A stretch of DNA of 64,000 nucleotides from an uncultured Eggerthella sp. (GTDB taxonomy: Bacteria > Actinomycetota > Coriobacteriia > Coriobacteriales > Eggerthellaceae). The DNA lies in NCBI GenBank assembly GCA_900546175.1, contig URBX01000004.1, forward strand, positions 62,001-126,000, in the 5' to 3' direction. Made by a program: the position numbers and the translations under genes. The notes below the pieces were generated by a model. That model did not search any database and was not told the origin of the DNA. It worked only from the letters and a program-made list of their open reading frames with translations. Every line of letters starts with the position of its first letter. The stretch's first letter is position 1. Below are positions 15,422 to 23,826 of this stretch, piece after piece.

Positions 15422-16369
15422 CTAATACACACCTGTTCCGTCAAATGCGGGAACAAAGCTCTCTTCACACGCAGGCCCATCTTGCCAGAAATAATCTTCA
15501 AAACCAAGATAGTCAGCATAATCAAGCACTTGATTATATTCTTCTTCAGACACAGTACCCCTTAAGTTGTAGGCACTTAAATCGCCACAATAATCAAGAG
15601 GAGTAAATTGATTCATGATACTTAAGGTTAATTTCGAACCAAAACGCTCATAGAGTGCATTGAGCGCCTGGAAAGAATTGTCTAGATTGCCTGGTAGAAC
15701 AAGATGACGAATAATTACTCCCTGCTTTAACAATCCCGTATCACTATCCAGCTCAATAGTTGATTTAGTAGAAGCAATCATCCCTGTTTGTAAAAGCATC
15801 TCCTCAAGAGCATCTAAGGCAACCTGCTCGTAATGAGGAGCGCGCGAAAGATTTCTTGCAAGCTTTGGCAGAGCATATTTATAATCCGTCAAATAAATAT
15901 CAACAAGCCCTCTTAGTTGGCGAAGAGCCTTAAGTGATTCGTACCCTGAGGTGTTATAAACCACCGGAATTGTAAGTTTGCTGCCTTTAATCTTTTTCAA
16001 AGCAGCGACTATATGGGGAAGAAAGTGAGTTGGTGTAACAAGATTAATGTTTGCAGCATGCTCGTCATTTTGCAATCGAAGAAACAGTGACGCTAATTGA
16101 TCAACAGAAATCTCCACTCCTTCGCCTGAAGCTAGTGGCTTATTTTGGCAATATACACAATGGAGCGGACAGTATGAAAAAAACACCGCACCGCTTCCCT
16201 GTTCTCCTACTAAACACGGCTCCTCCCACATATGAAGAGCAGCTCGTCCTAACTTTAAAGAGTCCGAAGCCCCACATACGCCCCTTTTTCCTGCAGTTCT
16301 ATCAACTCCACACGCATGAGGGCAGAGAGAACAAGAAGCGTATTGAGAATGTTCTTCAAAAAAATCCAT
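15422..16369 (-). CDS. Radical SAM protein of the PflX-like (COG1313) family
   Basis: The radical SAM cluster motif is CPLHCVYCQN (CxxxCxxC) near residue 67. An N-terminal Cys-rich segment, CSLCPHACGVDRTAGKRGVC, matches the family of uncharacterised relatives of pyruvate formate-lyase activating enzyme, as do HMWEEPCLVGEQGSG and FFSYC. The C-terminal half has the barrel segments VYNTSGYESL, DIYLTDYKY and LVLPGNLDNS. The length is 315 aa. The reaction is unknown; it is not a standard PflA because no glycyl-radical enzyme gene is near. It follows 26 bases after the dehydrogenase-like gene with the metal-type tail, so the two are probably co-transcribed. Confidence 0.88.
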   Translation of the reverse strand: MDFFEEHSQYASCSLCPHACGVDRTAGKRGVCGASDSLKLGRAALHMWEEPCLVGEQGSGAVFFSYCPLHCVYCQNKPLASGEGVEISVDQLASLFLRLQNDEHAANINLVTPTHFLPHIVAALKKIKGSKLTIPVVYNTSGYESLKALRQLRGLVDIYLTDYKYALPKLARNLSRAPHYEQVALDALEEMLLQTGMIASTKSTIELDSDTGLLKQGVIIRHLVLPGNLDNSFQALNALYERFGSKLTLSIMNQFTPLDYCGDLSAYNLRGTVSEEEYNQVLDYADYLGFEDYFWQDGPACEESFVPAFDGTGVY

Positions 16370-16395
16370 TAGAACTCGTAAATTTCACTTTCGTG

Positions 16396-17448
16396 CTAGT
16401 AATACTCTTCGTCGTCTCCATAACGAAAATCATCCTGGTCAAAATCATAGGTACCAAAACCGTCGTAATCATCCAAACGACCATAACCCTCATCGCCATG
16501 AGTATGGTTGCTACAATTACAACCATGAGAATGTCCTTCATGACCACAATCGCAATCATCGTCACACATATGTTGGTCATAATGATTGTCAGCTAACGAC
16601 CAATTAAGGTTATACTTCTGCGCCTCTGCTTCATTTCCAAATAAAAGACAGAGCGCTGCAGGGTTTAGCTGAGCACCGCCAATAACGGCCAGCAATTCAA
16701 ACATATGGAACGCTGCGTCTGCTTGAAGAAGCTGCGAGCGGTTCTCTTCAGCACACGCAAACGCTGCAAAGAGCTCACCCATTACTATTTCTACCGTAAA
16801 TGACCCCTTGAAGCGTTTTTCAATCATTGCTTCAGCAAGCAGAATTTGCGAAGAAGACATCATCCCTACAGAATCCATGAGGTCAAGGTAATCTTCATAC
16901 GCTTCAGTATCAGCACTTGAACAATACATTTGATACGACTCAGCAACACTTACAAAATCACAGGCAGCTTGAATGGTGTGTGCAGCTTTTGCAACTTGTC
17001 CTTGCCCTACCGCGCCCATCCAAAAGAGACGATACGAAAGCGCATTAAGCATTGGCTCAATAACTTTAAATGTTTCTTTTTCCGCACCCACAAAGCAGAG
17101 AAGATTAGAAGCGCTTGCAAAAGCTTCTTCTAATGTAACATCGCGCACACATAAGGGAGCATCGGCAAAGGATTTAGAACTAACCTGTGCAATAGCAAAT
17201 AGTTCCCTTGCAAAAGACGGAGTAGATGGGCTTAAATCAACAAAGCATGCGCCCTCTTTTGCAACTGAGAGCAAGCCTGGTTCCTCATAATAAATATCTT
17301 CCAAGCTTGTTTGGGACTCATGATAGGTAAAGATTACATCAGCAGTTTCAAGAGAATCCGCACCTTCAAATCCTGATTGAAGGAGAAGAGAAACTAAGGG
17401 GGCACCTACAGAAGTGTCCCCTACAAATACAAAGGAATTGTTTGTCAT
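16396..17448 (-). CDS. Divergent 3-hydroxyisobutyrate dehydrogenase-like protein with His/Cys/Asp-rich tail
   Basis: Residues 1-285 look like the beta-hydroxyacid dehydrogenase family: ADVIFTYHESQTSLEDIYY, the substrate-site segment FVDLSPSTP, FADAPLCV, and GAVGQGQVAKAAHTIQAA, where the usual catalytic Lys is kept but the usual Asn is His. The N-terminal dinucleotide-binding part is degenerate: GDTSVG replaces GxGxxG, and the second strand and the usual specificity loop seem to be missing. Residues 287-350 form a tail with seven His, five Cys and many Asp (CDDDCDCGHEGHSHGCNC, then DDYDGFGTYDFDQDD), which looks like a metal-binding or metal-storage segment. Function is unknown. It sits between degV and a radical SAM gene, with one base between it and degV. 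Confidence 0.7.
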   Translation of the reverse strand: MTNNSFVFVGDTSVGAPLVSLLLQSGFEGADSLETADVIFTYHESQTSLEDIYYEEPGLLSVAKEGACFVDLSPSTPSFARELFAIAQVSSKSFADAPLCVRDVTLEEAFASASNLLCFVGAEKETFKVIEPMLNALSYRLFWMGAVGQGQVAKAAHTIQAACDFVSVAESYQMYCSSADTEAYEDYLDLMDSVGMMSSSQILLAEAMIEKRFKGSFTVEIVMGELFAAFACAEENRSQLLQADAAFHMFELLAVIGGAQLNPAALCLLFGNEAEAQKYNLNWSLADNHYDQHMCDDDCDCGHEGHSHGCNCSNHTHGDEGYGRLDDYDGFGTYDFDQDDFRYGDDEEYY

Positions 17449-17449
17449 A

Positions 17450-18376
17450 TTATTTACCTTTTACCTTATTTGCAATGCGATCAGCTAATGAGCCAGAATC
17501 TCGGCGGTCACTACCCCAGAAAACCATTGCAACCATTCCTGGACCAACATGACTGCCAATAACAGGACCAACTACCGATTCAAGAATAAGTGCATCTTCG
17601 TCCGATTTTTCGATAAGTTCAATGAGCTTATCGAGGTCTTTTTTTGCATCAGCATGAGCGACAATAATTCGAGAAGAATTAACCGATTGCATACGCGTTT
17701 TCTCGTAATGCTCAATCATCTGCTTCATGCCTTTTTTGCGGCCACGAGCCATGCCCATCAAAGACAAAGTACCTTCAAGACCAAACGTTAAAAGCGGCTT
17801 CAAATCGAGCTTAGAGCCAGCAAACGCTACTGAAGAAGGAATGCGGCCTCCTCTGCGAAGTACTTCTAAATCATCAATCATAAACGAACAATTAATGAAG
17901 TATTGAGCTTCCTCAACCCATGCAGCAAGCTCTTTTGCACTTAAGCCTTTTTCGCGCTCAGACAACGCTCCATGAACCAAAAAACCTTCAGCAATAGATG
18001 CAAGCTTCGAATCAACAACGTGTAACTCAAAGTCAGGATGCTCTGCTACAAACTGGTCACGCAAAAGCACACAGGTATCGTAAGTGCCTGATAGACCTGA
18101 AGAGAAGCAAATAAAAACTGCTGGTTTACCCTGTTCATAAGCCCATTGATACGCCTCAGTAATATCCGCCATTGGGATTTGAGCGGTAGAAGGCTCTTCG
18201 CCGTTGCGCATACCATCATAAAACTCCTCAGGAGAAACACTCTGAAACATATCATCAATGTGGGTTCCCTTGCTATCAATGTAAGGGAATTTCAATAAAT
18301 ATACGCCTTCGCGATCAATAGTTTCTTTCGGCAAATCACAGCATGAATCAATAATTACATTACATTTTGTATTCAT
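17450..18376 (-). CDS. DegV family fatty-acid-binding protein
   Basis: DegV proteins bind one fatty acid between two lobes and, in FakB form, present it to the kinase FakA for phosphorylation. The family start VIIDSCCDLPKETI is visible, with FPYIDSKG, TAQIPMADITEAYQ, ICFSSGLSGTYDTC, the VDSKLAS segment and the C-terminal VVGPVIGSHVGPGMVAMVFWG. The length (308 aa) is at the upper side of the usual 280-290. No fakA gene is next to it, so partnership is unproven. It is followed after one base by the dehydrogenase-like gene. The ATG is preceded by AAAAGACAGG. Confidence 0.9.
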   Translation of the reverse strand: MNTKCNVIIDSCCDLPKETIDREGVYLLKFPYIDSKGTHIDDMFQSVSPEEFYDGMRNGEEPSTAQIPMADITEAYQWAYEQGKPAVFICFSSGLSGTYDTCVLLRDQFVAEHPDFELHVVDSKLASIAEGFLVHGALSEREKGLSAKELAAWVEEAQYFINCSFMIDDLEVLRRGGRIPSSVAFAGSKLDLKPLLTFGLEGTLSLMGMARGRKKGMKQMIEHYEKTRMQSVNSSRIIVAHADAKKDLDKLIELIEKSDEDALILESVVGPVIGSHVGPGMVAMVFWGSDRRDSGSLADRIANKVKGK

Positions 18377-18417
18377 ATAAATCGCAACCTGTCTTTTAAG
18401 TACTACCCTAGAAATAA

Positions 18418-19869
18418 TTATGCCAAATCAAGCAATTTAGTAATCAGTTCATCTCGTCTATAAAATAAAGAATACTCCAAACCTACTGGATAGGAATGAG
18501 GATTCAAAAGGCGTTTTTGGCTTTCATCTAATAGTTCAAGCTGACCTTTTGCGTAATCTCTTGCAATAAGAGCATTCTTATATTCTTCCGGAAGCACCAC
18601 TGTTCCCTTTTCGCAAAGAGGCTCCAGCAGTGTTACGTAATTCAATCCTTTTAGCTTCTTCTGACGGAAACGATCAGCAGGGTCCACAATACGTTCAATA
18701 GGAACCCCTGTATTGATGTCAAACACCATATCTCCGGCAATTTTTCCTGATGGATAGAAGTAACGACGAACATCAAGAACACCTGGCGTTGTAATTTTTG
18801 CGGTATTTCCTGTTACCTTAATACAATCAACCCATTTGCCTTCCGCATCCTTTTTTGCGGCAAGCTTATAAACACCACCAAGGGCAGGCTGATCATAGGA
18901 AGTTGCAAGCTTAGTGCCCACACCCCATGAAGAAACTTTTGCCCCAGAGTCGCGAATAGTTTTAATAGTCCACTCATCAAGATCGTTCGAAAGGACAACA
19001 CCGGTTTCAGTTAAACCTGCCTCATCCAGCATTTCACGTGCTTTAATTGCCTGCCAGGAAAGGTCCCCTGAATCAATGCGAATACCGGCAAGCGTTTCGC
19101 CACGCTCTTTCATTTCCAAACCGACCTGAATTGCGTTTTTGATGCCGGTAGAAATATTGTAGGTATCAACAAGTAACACGCAGTTTGTAGGGAATGCTTT
19201 CGCATAAGCTCTAAATGCTTCGAGTTCGGAATCAAACGACATTACCCACGAATGAGAATGGGTACCTGAAACGGGAAGGTTATAAAGCTTACCTGCCAAA
19301 ACGTTAGAAGTTGAAGCACAACCACCAACAATAGCAGCACGAGATGCGCGAACGCCACCCGATTCACCTTGAGCTCTTCTAAGACCAAACTCAGCAACAG
19401 GCGTTTGAGCACATAGGCAAATGCGTGCAGCTTTAGTGGCAACAAGTGTTTCAAAATTCACTGCATTTAAGAGAGCAGTCTCTAAAAGCTGGCATTCGAT
19501 AATAGGACCTGTAACACGGAAAAGAGGGTCATTTGGGAACACAACCGTTCCTTCGCGAACAGCCCAAATATCTACCGAAAGCTCTAAGTGAAGCAAATAC
19601 TCAAGAAACCCTGGTTTAAACAGCTTTCCACCACCTGGCGCATCAAGCGATGCCAAGTAATCAATATCTTCTTGCGTAAAACCAAATCCCTCAATAACCT
19701 CTGCCATATGCTCCATGCCTGAAGCAATCGCATAGCCTCCTTCAAAAGGATTTAGACGAAAAAAACTGTAAAAACACACCTCTTCATCTTGCTTATTATT
19801 CTCCCAATACCCTTGGGCCATAGTAAGCTGATAAAGGTCGGTTAACAACGAGTAATCTTCGTTATTCAT
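18418..19869 (-). CDS. pncB: Nicotinate phosphoribosyltransferase
   Basis: Converts nicotinate and PRPP to nicotinate mononucleotide, the committed step of NAD salvage. Visible segments are the start YSLLTDLYQLTMAQGYW, FGLRRAQGESGGVRASRAA, FVVSGTHSHSW-like (here LPVSGTHSHSWVMSF with the catalytic His), VLLVDTYNISTG, GIRIDSGDLSW and DEWTIKTI. The length of 483 aa fits the long bacterial PncB2-like form. The ATG overlaps the last eight bases of ricT, so translation is probably coupled. No nadD or nadE lies nearby. Confidence 0.95.
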   Translation of the reverse strand: MNNEDYSLLTDLYQLTMAQGYWENNKQDEEVCFYSFFRLNPFEGGYAIASGMEHMAEVIEGFGFTQEDIDYLASLDAPGGGKLFKPGFLEYLLHLELSVDIWAVREGTVVFPNDPLFRVTGPIIECQLLETALLNAVNFETLVATKAARICLCAQTPVAEFGLRRAQGESGGVRASRAAIVGGCASTSNVLAGKLYNLPVSGTHSHSWVMSFDSELEAFRAYAKAFPTNCVLLVDTYNISTGIKNAIQVGLEMKERGETLAGIRIDSGDLSWQAIKAREMLDEAGLTETGVVLSNDLDEWTIKTIRDSGAKVSSWGVGTKLATSYDQPALGGVYKLAAKKDAEGKWVDCIKVTGNTAKITTPGVLDVRRYFYPSGKIAGDMVFDINTGVPIERIVDPADRFRQKKLKGLNYVTLLEPLCEKGTVVLPEEYKNALIARDYAKGQLELLDESQKRLLNPHSYPVGLEYSLFYRRDELITKLLDLA

Positions 19870-21424
19870 TTGATTGCCCTCCTGCGCTATGACGGCGACG
19901 ACGCGTTCTGCGAGAGGTATTTGCCGCCTCTATTTTTCCAGCAGTAGCTGCTTTATTTTGTTGTTCGATACTAATTCGATCCTGTTGGGGCTTCTGAGGC
20001 TTTCCTCCCCTTTGCTTTTTGTGGGAAGAATTTTGTTTCTGGGAAGCACCCGACTTATTAGCTAACTGAGGATTACGAATACCTGAGGATTTTTGGCCAG
20101 GGCGCTTTGCAGGAATACGCTCTTCTGCTTTTATAGCAGCCTTCTCGTATGCGGTTGGTTTTCCCGGCTTGTTAGCAGGAACATTAGTTGCCGAACGTCT
20201 TCTCTTATTTCGCTGACGTCTTAAAGAAGAAGGCTGATTGAAAGAGGCATTCTTATCTACTGCCCTATCTCCCGACTTTTCAGTAGCCTTTTGTGCTGAC
20301 GATCTTTTCGTTTCTGATGTTGACTTTTTCTCTTCGTGTTTTACGGGAGTATCCTGAACCTGAGGACCCGTTTCAACCTGAATAACTCCATCGCTATCAA
20401 TTCGGCTTCTTCTTCTCCTAGTTTTGCGAGGAGAAGACTTCTTTGGCGCCTCTTCATTTTCTGATGGACGAGAAGCTCGTGGATTAGTTGCAACCTTATC
20501 TTCTTCAGTAAAGTTCGACGCTTCAAACAGAGCCGATGCTTCAAGAATATCAATCTTCTTTACTTCGGAGTATTTCTCAAAAACCTCTTCAGTAATCTTG
20601 TTTGGACGCTTTGAGTCTCCTACTGTTTCCATTTCAGCAAGAGGGACCTTTATTGTTTTTCCCTCTTCAATCTGAATTGTAACCATTTCTCGAGGAACAT
20701 TAATTTCAAGAACTTTACCTACACCCTCAGGTAATTCAATTTTCGCATTTACCTTTGGAGCGCGAGCATTAACTTCTTTATATGCCTCATATTCATAGCG
20801 AAGACAACACATCAAACGACCACAAACACCAGATATTTTTTGTGGATTAAGAGACAAGTTCTGTTCTTTTGCCATGCGAATAGATACCGGAGAAAACTCT
20901 CCGCCCAAACGCTTGCAGCATAACTCTTGACCACAGTGACCAAGACCACCCACAATTCGTGCGCCATCTCTTACGCCAATTTGACGCATATCTACACGCA
21001 CATGAAAATGAGCAGCAAGCTTTCGTACTAATTCGCGAAAATCTACTCGTTCTTCTGCCTCAAAATAAAAGACTGCCTTATCGCCATCAAACAAGAACTC
21101 AACCGCAACAGGATGCATATCACTGTTTGTTTCAAGCGCAAACTCTTTAAATACCCGCAGAGACTCTTCGCCCTTAATACGCAGTTCCTCTGCCTTTTCG
21201 CAATCTTGTTCAGTTGCAATACGCAACACTGGCTTCAAAGGAGACTTAAGCTGTTCAACGAGCTCATCACTTACCTCAAGAATTTCCGAGGTAGCACAAC
21301 CAAACTCGTTTCCCCGTTCGGTTGAAACAATTACTTTATCGCCTTCATGTATATCTATATCGGTTGGATCAAACCAAAGAACCTTCGGTCCAATCTGCAG
21401 CTTAATGGGCGCTACCCGAACCAT
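19862..21424 (-). CDS. PSP1-domain protein (RicT/YaaT-like) with long basic tail
   Basis: The N-terminal 270 residues match the PSP1/RicT family: WFDPTDIDIHEGD, GNEFGCATSEI, VRDGARIVGGLGHCGQELCC and GVCGRLMCCLRYEYEAY. The cysteines at 164, 169, 170, 201, 206 and 207 are typical. In Bacillus subtilis RicT works with RicA and RicF in RNase Y-dependent mRNA processing, sporulation and competence. The last 210 or so residues are an added low-complexity tail rich in Lys, Arg, Ser and Gln, with clusters RKTRRRRSR and RRTRRRRHS, likely disordered and RNA-binding by composition. It follows holB with a 23-base overlap, the common holB-PSP1 arrangement. Confidence 0.9.
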   Translation of the reverse strand: MVRVAPIKLQIGPKVLWFDPTDIDIHEGDKVIVSTERGNEFGCATSEILEVSDELVEQLKSPLKPVLRIATEQDCEKAEELRIKGEESLRVFKEFALETNSDMHPVAVEFLFDGDKAVFYFEAEERVDFRELVRKLAAHFHVRVDMRQIGVRDGARIVGGLGHCGQELCCKRLGGEFSPVSIRMAKEQNLSLNPQKISGVCGRLMCCLRYEYEAYKEVNARAPKVNAKIELPEGVGKVLEINVPREMVTIQIEEGKTIKVPLAEMETVGDSKRPNKITEEVFEKYSEVKKIDILEASALFEASNFTEEDKVATNPRASRPSENEEAPKKSSPRKTRRRRSRIDSDGVIQVETGPQVQDTPVKHEEKKSTSETKRSSAQKATEKSGDRAVDKNASFNQPSSLRRQRNKRRRSATNVPANKPGKPTAYEKAAIKAEERIPAKRPGQKSSGIRNPQLANKSGASQKQNSSHKKQRGGKPQKPQQDRISIEQQNKAATAGKIEAANTSRRTRRRRHSAGGQSNE

Positions 21425-22532
21425 ATAAAACCTTTCTTATCGTAAAAAGAAGTGAATCCAGACAAGTTTCTGGTGACACATTATATTGTATTGCTTCATC
21501 TGTTTTGCGTGTCTGTTCTAACGCTCTCATAATCTGCGCCAAATCAGCACCTTCAGCAGCCTGACAAAGCTGCTCAAATCTATCAACATTGACGCAATAT
21601 TCTTGCGTACCTGCCACTATCATCATGATATCCCGCAACCAACTTCTCACTACGGAAGTAAGTTGACCAAGTGCCTCAAATGTAGCCTGAGTGAGTGCTC
21701 GTTTATTTCTCAGCTCAATTTGGCGAATAGCTGAACGAGTAAGATACTCCGCTGATTCATTAAGGTATTCCTTCTGTTCTTGTCGAACATTATCAAGAGG
21801 AGCCTTTGCGCGTTCTATTAAATCTTGAGCGTACTGGAGAACATCAGCATCATCACAGACCCTTAGGCTCTCTAATACATCAATCACTTCTCTGCGAAAT
21901 TCAAATCGTTCTGAAGACTTAGCGAACGAAATTGCTTTCGTAAGAGAGCCATCACAAGCAGCTAGAGCAATACGCGCATTTAGCTGGCTTACCCCCGTAT
22001 GCTGCATAAGAATACCTACTGATTCGGATTCGGGAATAGGCCTGAAAGGAATAAGTTGACAACGAGATACAACCGTAGGAAGCACTGCATCAACAGTTCT
22101 TCCTAAAAGAATAAACACGACATCTTCAAGAGGTTCTTCTAATGTTTTCAGAAATGCGTTTGCAGGTTGAACACCCAGTAAATCTGCTCTATCAATAATA
22201 TAGACTTTCTTCCTTGCCTGAACAGGAGCAAGCATCGAATCAGCTACAACTTCTCTAATTTGCTCAACAAGGTAGCCGCGCGCTCCTTCAGGCGTTAAGA
22301 AATGAATATCAGGATGCTTATGTGCTTTTGCTTGCCTACAATCCTTGCATTCGTTACAACCGCTTTTAGCGCACACAATTGCCTGAGCAAATGCCCAGGC
22401 AGCAAAGGTTTTACTTGAACCAGCTGGTCCGGTAAAGAGATAGGCATGAGAGATAGAATTATTTTTTACGCTTGCTCGAAAAAAAGACCTAACCCGTGGC
22501 TGTCCATATATACCGTCAAAAATATCCGGCAT
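21402..22532 (-). CDS. holB: DNA polymerase III delta' subunit
   Basis: AAA+ clamp-loader subunit. It shows the P-loop GPAGSSKTFAAWAF (about residues 35-48), the zinc-ligand cysteines CAKSGCNECKDC, the DRADLL Walker B-like region, FLKTLEEP and the arginine-finger SRC motif in VVSRCQLIPF. The length of 376 aa is normal. Unlike the Escherichia coli delta' subunit the P-loop is complete. It overlaps ricT by 23 bases and lies six bases after tmk, the classic tmk-holB-ricT order. A possible confusion with DnaX is excluded by length and by the absence of domain V. Confidence 0.92.
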   Translation of the reverse strand: MPDIFDGIYGQPRVRSFFRASVKNNSISHAYLFTGPAGSSKTFAAWAFAQAIVCAKSGCNECKDCRQAKAHKHPDIHFLTPEGARGYLVEQIREVVADSMLAPVQARKKVYIIDRADLLGVQPANAFLKTLEEPLEDVVFILLGRTVDAVLPTVVSRCQLIPFRPIPESESVGILMQHTGVSQLNARIALAACDGSLTKAISFAKSSERFEFRREVIDVLESLRVCDDADVLQYAQDLIERAKAPLDNVRQEQKEYLNESAEYLTRSAIRQIELRNKRALTQATFEALGQLTSVVRSWLRDIMMIVAGTQEYCVNVDRFEQLCQAAEGADLAQIMRALEQTRKTDEAIQYNVSPETCLDSLLFTIRKVLYGSGSAH

Positions 22533-22538
22533 ATGAAA

Positions 22539-23282
22539 CTACCCTTCCAACTGAGTGATGGAAGCTTTTTGATCGGTATTTCGTTCTAAAATTGGAGCAA
22601 AAAAGCTCTCATTCCAAACGGGAGAATCTTCACCCCAACCAAAAACGTCTTTAAGCTCAGAAAAAATTGCGCGAGCGGTAACATTTTTTTCAGTTGCTGA
22701 AGAAACAACGCGTATACGCTCTGGATTTTGTGAAGCAATGCGCATAAAGCCTGCATTTACTCGTGCGTGAAAATCAACTCCTGCAAGTTCAAGACGATCA
22801 GCTCCATGATGAGTTGCTCGTTCTAGCCCTTCTTCAGGAGAAGCTTCGGTTGTAAGCAAAATAGTCCTACAAGGATGAGTTCCCTGAACCGCAAAGCTAT
22901 TTGCTTGGCGCACAAAACTCTCTGGTAGGCCTCTTCCGTATACCTGATATGCAATGGTTGAATCATAAAAACGATCGAGCAAAACAACAGCGCCTCTTGC
23001 AAGAGCAGGAATAATTACTTCCTTGATAATCTGCGCGCGAGCAGCTTCGTAAATAAGAAGCTCCGTTTGGTCAGACATGTTTCCATTCTCTGGGTTAAGA
23101 ACAATAGAACGAAGTCCTTCACCTATAGCAGTTCCGCCAGGTTCACGAAGACACAAAACTTCATAACCCATTGCACGAAGCTTTGATGCCAAAAAAGTGA
23201 TGTGGGTTGTTTTGCCAGCGCCATCTCCTCCTTCGAAGGTAATGAAGATACCAGCGCCAACTTCCTTTTTCTCTTCTGACAC
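22539..23282 (-). CDS. tmk: Thymidylate kinase
   Basis: Phosphorylates dTMP to dTDP. Motifs are the P-loop FEGGDGAGKTTH, the substrate-binding LREPGGTAIGEGLR and DRFYDSTIAYQVYGRGL (DR(Y/F) motif), and a LID region EEGLERATHHGADRLE. The C-terminus carries about 40 more residues than a minimal Tmk. I place the start at a GTG at 23282, with an AGGA site five bases upstream overlapping the stop region of the fumarase beta gene. The longer frame to 23330 overlaps that gene by 41 bases. dTMP would come from ThyX elsewhere in the window. Confidence 0.93.
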   Translation of the reverse strand: MSEEKKEVGAGIFITFEGGDGAGKTTHITFLASKLRAMGYEVLCLREPGGTAIGEGLRSIVLNPENGNMSDQTELLIYEAARAQIIKEVIIPALARGAVVLLDRFYDSTIAYQVYGRGLPESFVRQANSFAVQGTHPCRTILLTTEASPEEGLERATHHGADRLELAGVDFHARVNAGFMRIASQNPERIRVVSSATEKNVTARAIFSELKDVFGWGEDSPVWNESFFAPILERNTDQKASITQLEG

Positions 23283-23289
23283 GATTGTC

Positions 23290-23826
23290 CTAACGTACGA
23301 TCTCGTAAATATCGTCACCGCTGGTATCAATACCGACGAAAACAGGAAAATCTTTTACGGTGATCTTACGAAGTGCCTCAGTTCCTAAATCATCGTAAGC
23401 AACTACTTCTGCTGAAGTAACGCATTTAGCAAGAAGTGCCGCAGCACCGCCAGGAGCAACAAAATATACCGAAGAATACTCAATGCAAGCTTTGTGAACC
23501 TCTTCAGAACGATAGCCCTTGCCAATAGTGCCCACAATGCCCATTTCATAGAGTTTTGGAGCAGCAAAATCCATGCGGGAGGAAGTGGTTGGTCCAATAG
23601 AGCCAAAAGGCCTTCCCGCTGCAGCAGGAGTTGGACCCGCATAGAAAATAATCTGGCCTGCCAATCCGTAAGGTAAAGAGTGATCGTGGCCAATCTCCTC
23701 AAGAAGACGCATATGTCCTGCATCACGCAATACGAATAGAGTACCAGTTAAATAGCACAAATCACCCGCTTTTAGAGAGCGAGCGTCAATCCTGCTTAAA
23801 GGTAAAGTGATATTCTTAGAGTTCAA
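23290..23826 (-). CDS. Class I fumarate hydratase, beta subunit
   Basis: C-terminal-type subunit (TtdB/FumB-like domain) of a two-subunit iron-sulfur fumarase or related tartrate dehydratase. It shows LKAGDLCYLTGTLFVLRDAGH, the YAGPTPAAAGRPFGSIGPTTSSRMD segment (in pieces) and GKGYRSEEV, followed by YFVAPGGAAALL. The length of 178 aa is right. The start is a TTG at 23826 with an excellent GGAGGG site six bases upstream; it overlaps the alpha-subunit stop by 11 bases. Coupled translation of the two subunits is likely. Fumarase versus tartrate dehydratase cannot be settled by sequence, but fumarase is the more common function. Confidence 0.92.
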   Translation of the reverse strand: MNSKNITLPLSRIDARSLKAGDLCYLTGTLFVLRDAGHMRLLEEIGHDHSLPYGLAGQIIFYAGPTPAAAGRPFGSIGPTTSSRMDFAAPKLYEMGIVGTIGKGYRSEEVHKACIEYSSVYFVAPGGAAALLAKCVTSAEVVAYDDLGTEALRKITVKDFPVFVGIDTSGDDIYEIVR

